From Rhynchopus sp. YZ270_cl-10 (taxonomy: Eukaryota; Euglenozoa; Diplonemea; Diplonemida; Diplonemidae), in contig OZ037892.1 in assembly GCA_964035575.1 (NCBI GenBank), positions 868,001 to 932,000 on the forward strand: a stretch of 64,000 bases of DNA, read 5' to 3'. The stretch's first letter is position 1. Every line of letters starts with the position of its first letter. Below are positions 63,300-64,000 of this stretch, piece by piece. A program made the translations under genes and the position numbers. Under the pieces are notes generated by a model. It worked only from the letters and a program-made list of their open reading frames with translations. It was not told where the DNA came from and searched no databases.

Positions 63300-63370
63300 T
63301 TGGTGTGGCTGAAAGGGGGTGCTATTTTTGCGCTATTTTCTGCTATTTTGGGGGTCGTCGGCCACACCAA
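63300..63370. repeat. Inverted-repeat-capped GCTATTTT repeats
   Basis: TTGGTGTGGC (63300-63309) and GCCACACCAA (63361-63370) enclose three GCTATTTT words. The first eight bases of the arms equal those of 58348-58429. Confidence 0.6.
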
Positions 63371-63426
63371 CTTCCCTTTTTTTTTTTGAACTCCTCAAAA
63401 ACAACACCCCAAATCCTCTCTCCCCT

Positions 63427-63429
63427 CAG
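63427..63429 (+). promoter_or_regulatory. Possible 3' splice (trans-splice) acceptor of the SLC44-like gene
   Basis: CCTCTCTCCCCTCAG ends here, 97 nt before the ATG at 63527. Confidence 0.4.
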
Positions 63430-63526
63430 GTTATTCACGGACCCTTTCTTCCTTTTCCTTTTCCTTTTCCTAATTTTTGACTAAACCCCAACCCTCTCCT
63501 CTTCCTCTCTTCCTCCTCCCTTCACT

Positions 63527-64000
63527 ATGTCAAACCACTCTGAGCGTGAACACGTCTGCACTGATATTCCTTGTCTTGTAATCTTCCTTGTTATCACCTT
63601 AGCGACGATAGGCCTCAGCAGTCTTGGCGCTGCTAGCGGGGGCACCTTGGTGGACACACCACAGGACTATGAAGGCCACCCCTGCGGAGAAGGCGCGCCG
63701 TATGTCCTCGCCGACTGGCCTAGACGGAAATATCTTTGGCAGCCCCTTGCGGACGCTGTTCCGGAGGGCTACGCTGTGTGTGTTACGGCCTGCCCACGCT
63801 ACGCGGAGGGGCGGGTTAAGGAGGCTATCGAAAATTATGGACCGCTTGCGGCTGCAGTGCCGTCCCTTCCTGTTGTGTACGATACGTATCCGCTGTTAAA
63901 CCGTTGTCTGCCGAGAGAGCCGTATGTGTTTGACTATGAGACGATCCAGGAGGGTGGGCTCGCGTCGATCGATTATGGTGTTGGTGTGTTGCCTGAAGCG
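63527..64000 (+). CDS. Choline transporter-like protein (SLC44/CTL family), N-terminal part
   Basis: The frame from ATG 63527 stays open for 158 codons to the window edge, so the 3' end is cut off. Residues 11-14 (CTDI) followed by a membrane helix (~15-38) are the hallmark opening of CTL proteins. Next comes the first large outer loop with its usual landmarks: YEGHPCG (~52-58, matching 'D..Gn.CG'), CVTACP (~88-93) and RCLPREPYVF (~129-138). CTL proteins are multi-pass membrane carriers for choline and, in some members, ethanolamine, supplying phospholipid synthesis at the plasma membrane or organelles. Substrate cannot be read from this part. The loop Cys residues that form disulfides in the family appear present. 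The start is the first ATG after an acceptor at 63429. Confidence 0.85.
   Translation, partial: MSNHSEREHVCTDIPCLVIFLVITLATIGLSSLGAASGGTLVDTPQDYEGHPCGEGAPYVLADWPRRKYLWQPLADAVPEGYAVCVTACPRYAEGRVKEAIENYGPLAAAVPSLPVVYDTYPLLNRCLPREPYVFDYETIQEGGLASIDYGVGVLPEA

Larger units (their letters stand above)
62551..63526. other. Spacer between coiled-coil and SLC44-like genes
   Basis: Holds a (GT)-rich stretch at 62742-62762, a worn A-like start (GATGTGTG, 62733), a G2 module and a capped inverted repeat, listed separately. Otherwise nothing is recognised; the last 100 nt are pyrimidine-rich. Confidence 0.65.

Overview
The window is a eukaryotic nuclear contig. Seven protein-coding loci are supported and all lie on the + strand. 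They are visibly more GC-rich than the spacers, which are full of A/T homopolymers. Some genes carry short GT-AG introns with a GTATG-type 5' splice site. Nearly every gene has a pyrimidine tract plus AG upstream of its ATG. One-strand gene order, apparent 3' acceptor sites before first exons, few introns and long spacers fit a protist with polycistronic transcription and spliced-leader trans-splicing. My best guess is Euglenozoa, perhaps diplonemid-like; this is inference, because no spliced-leader gene, rRNA or tRNA is in the window.

Layout. 1-3330: spacer with a MULE-like transposon relic (789-1760) and two small hairpin MITEs. 3331-4809: a 492-aa Ser/Pro/Arg-rich protein of unknown role. 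8393-10975: a five-exon PH + PAK-type Ste20 kinase. 10976-17160: spacer with small repeats. 17161-17360: N gap. 17361-39563: about 54.7 copies of a 406-bp satellite, ending at a GC-rich double hairpin (39564-39651). 40557-42189: a 5-bp and two 9-bp arrays, the 9-bp arrays being inverted relative to each other. 42561-43286: the 3' part of a membrane RING-H2 protein. 43594-44390: a hAT-like element. 48577-49377: a mitochondrial ribosome recycling factor. 49641-51442: a nested stack of foldback elements. 51911-52852: a two-exon UPF0126/TRIC-like membrane protein. 52853-61260: spacer with many small repeats. 61261-62550: a 429-aa coiled-coil protein. 63527 to the window end: the N-terminus of a choline-transporter-like (SLC44/CTL) protein.

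The genes do not form a pathway; they look like unrelated housekeeping and signalling genes on one transcription unit. The most unusual content is in the spacers. At least six families of short (about 27-180 bp) hairpin-forming modules recur, all in the same orientation as the genes, and some sit just past stop codons. Their stems keep pairing while the bases change: GATG/CATC, GGTG/CATC and AAAATATG/CATATTTT as outer stems, TGTG/CACA, TATG/CATA and TAAGC/GCTTA as inner stems, with a recurrent ACGAGAG loop. This looks like selection on RNA structure and is the best candidate here for an undescribed system. A second theme is foldback DNA built by repeating one short word in both orientations (GTATAGG, GGCGAAT, ATGGGC, CCCGAAT, ATGACAAG), including perfect palindromes of 32, 40 and 52 bp.
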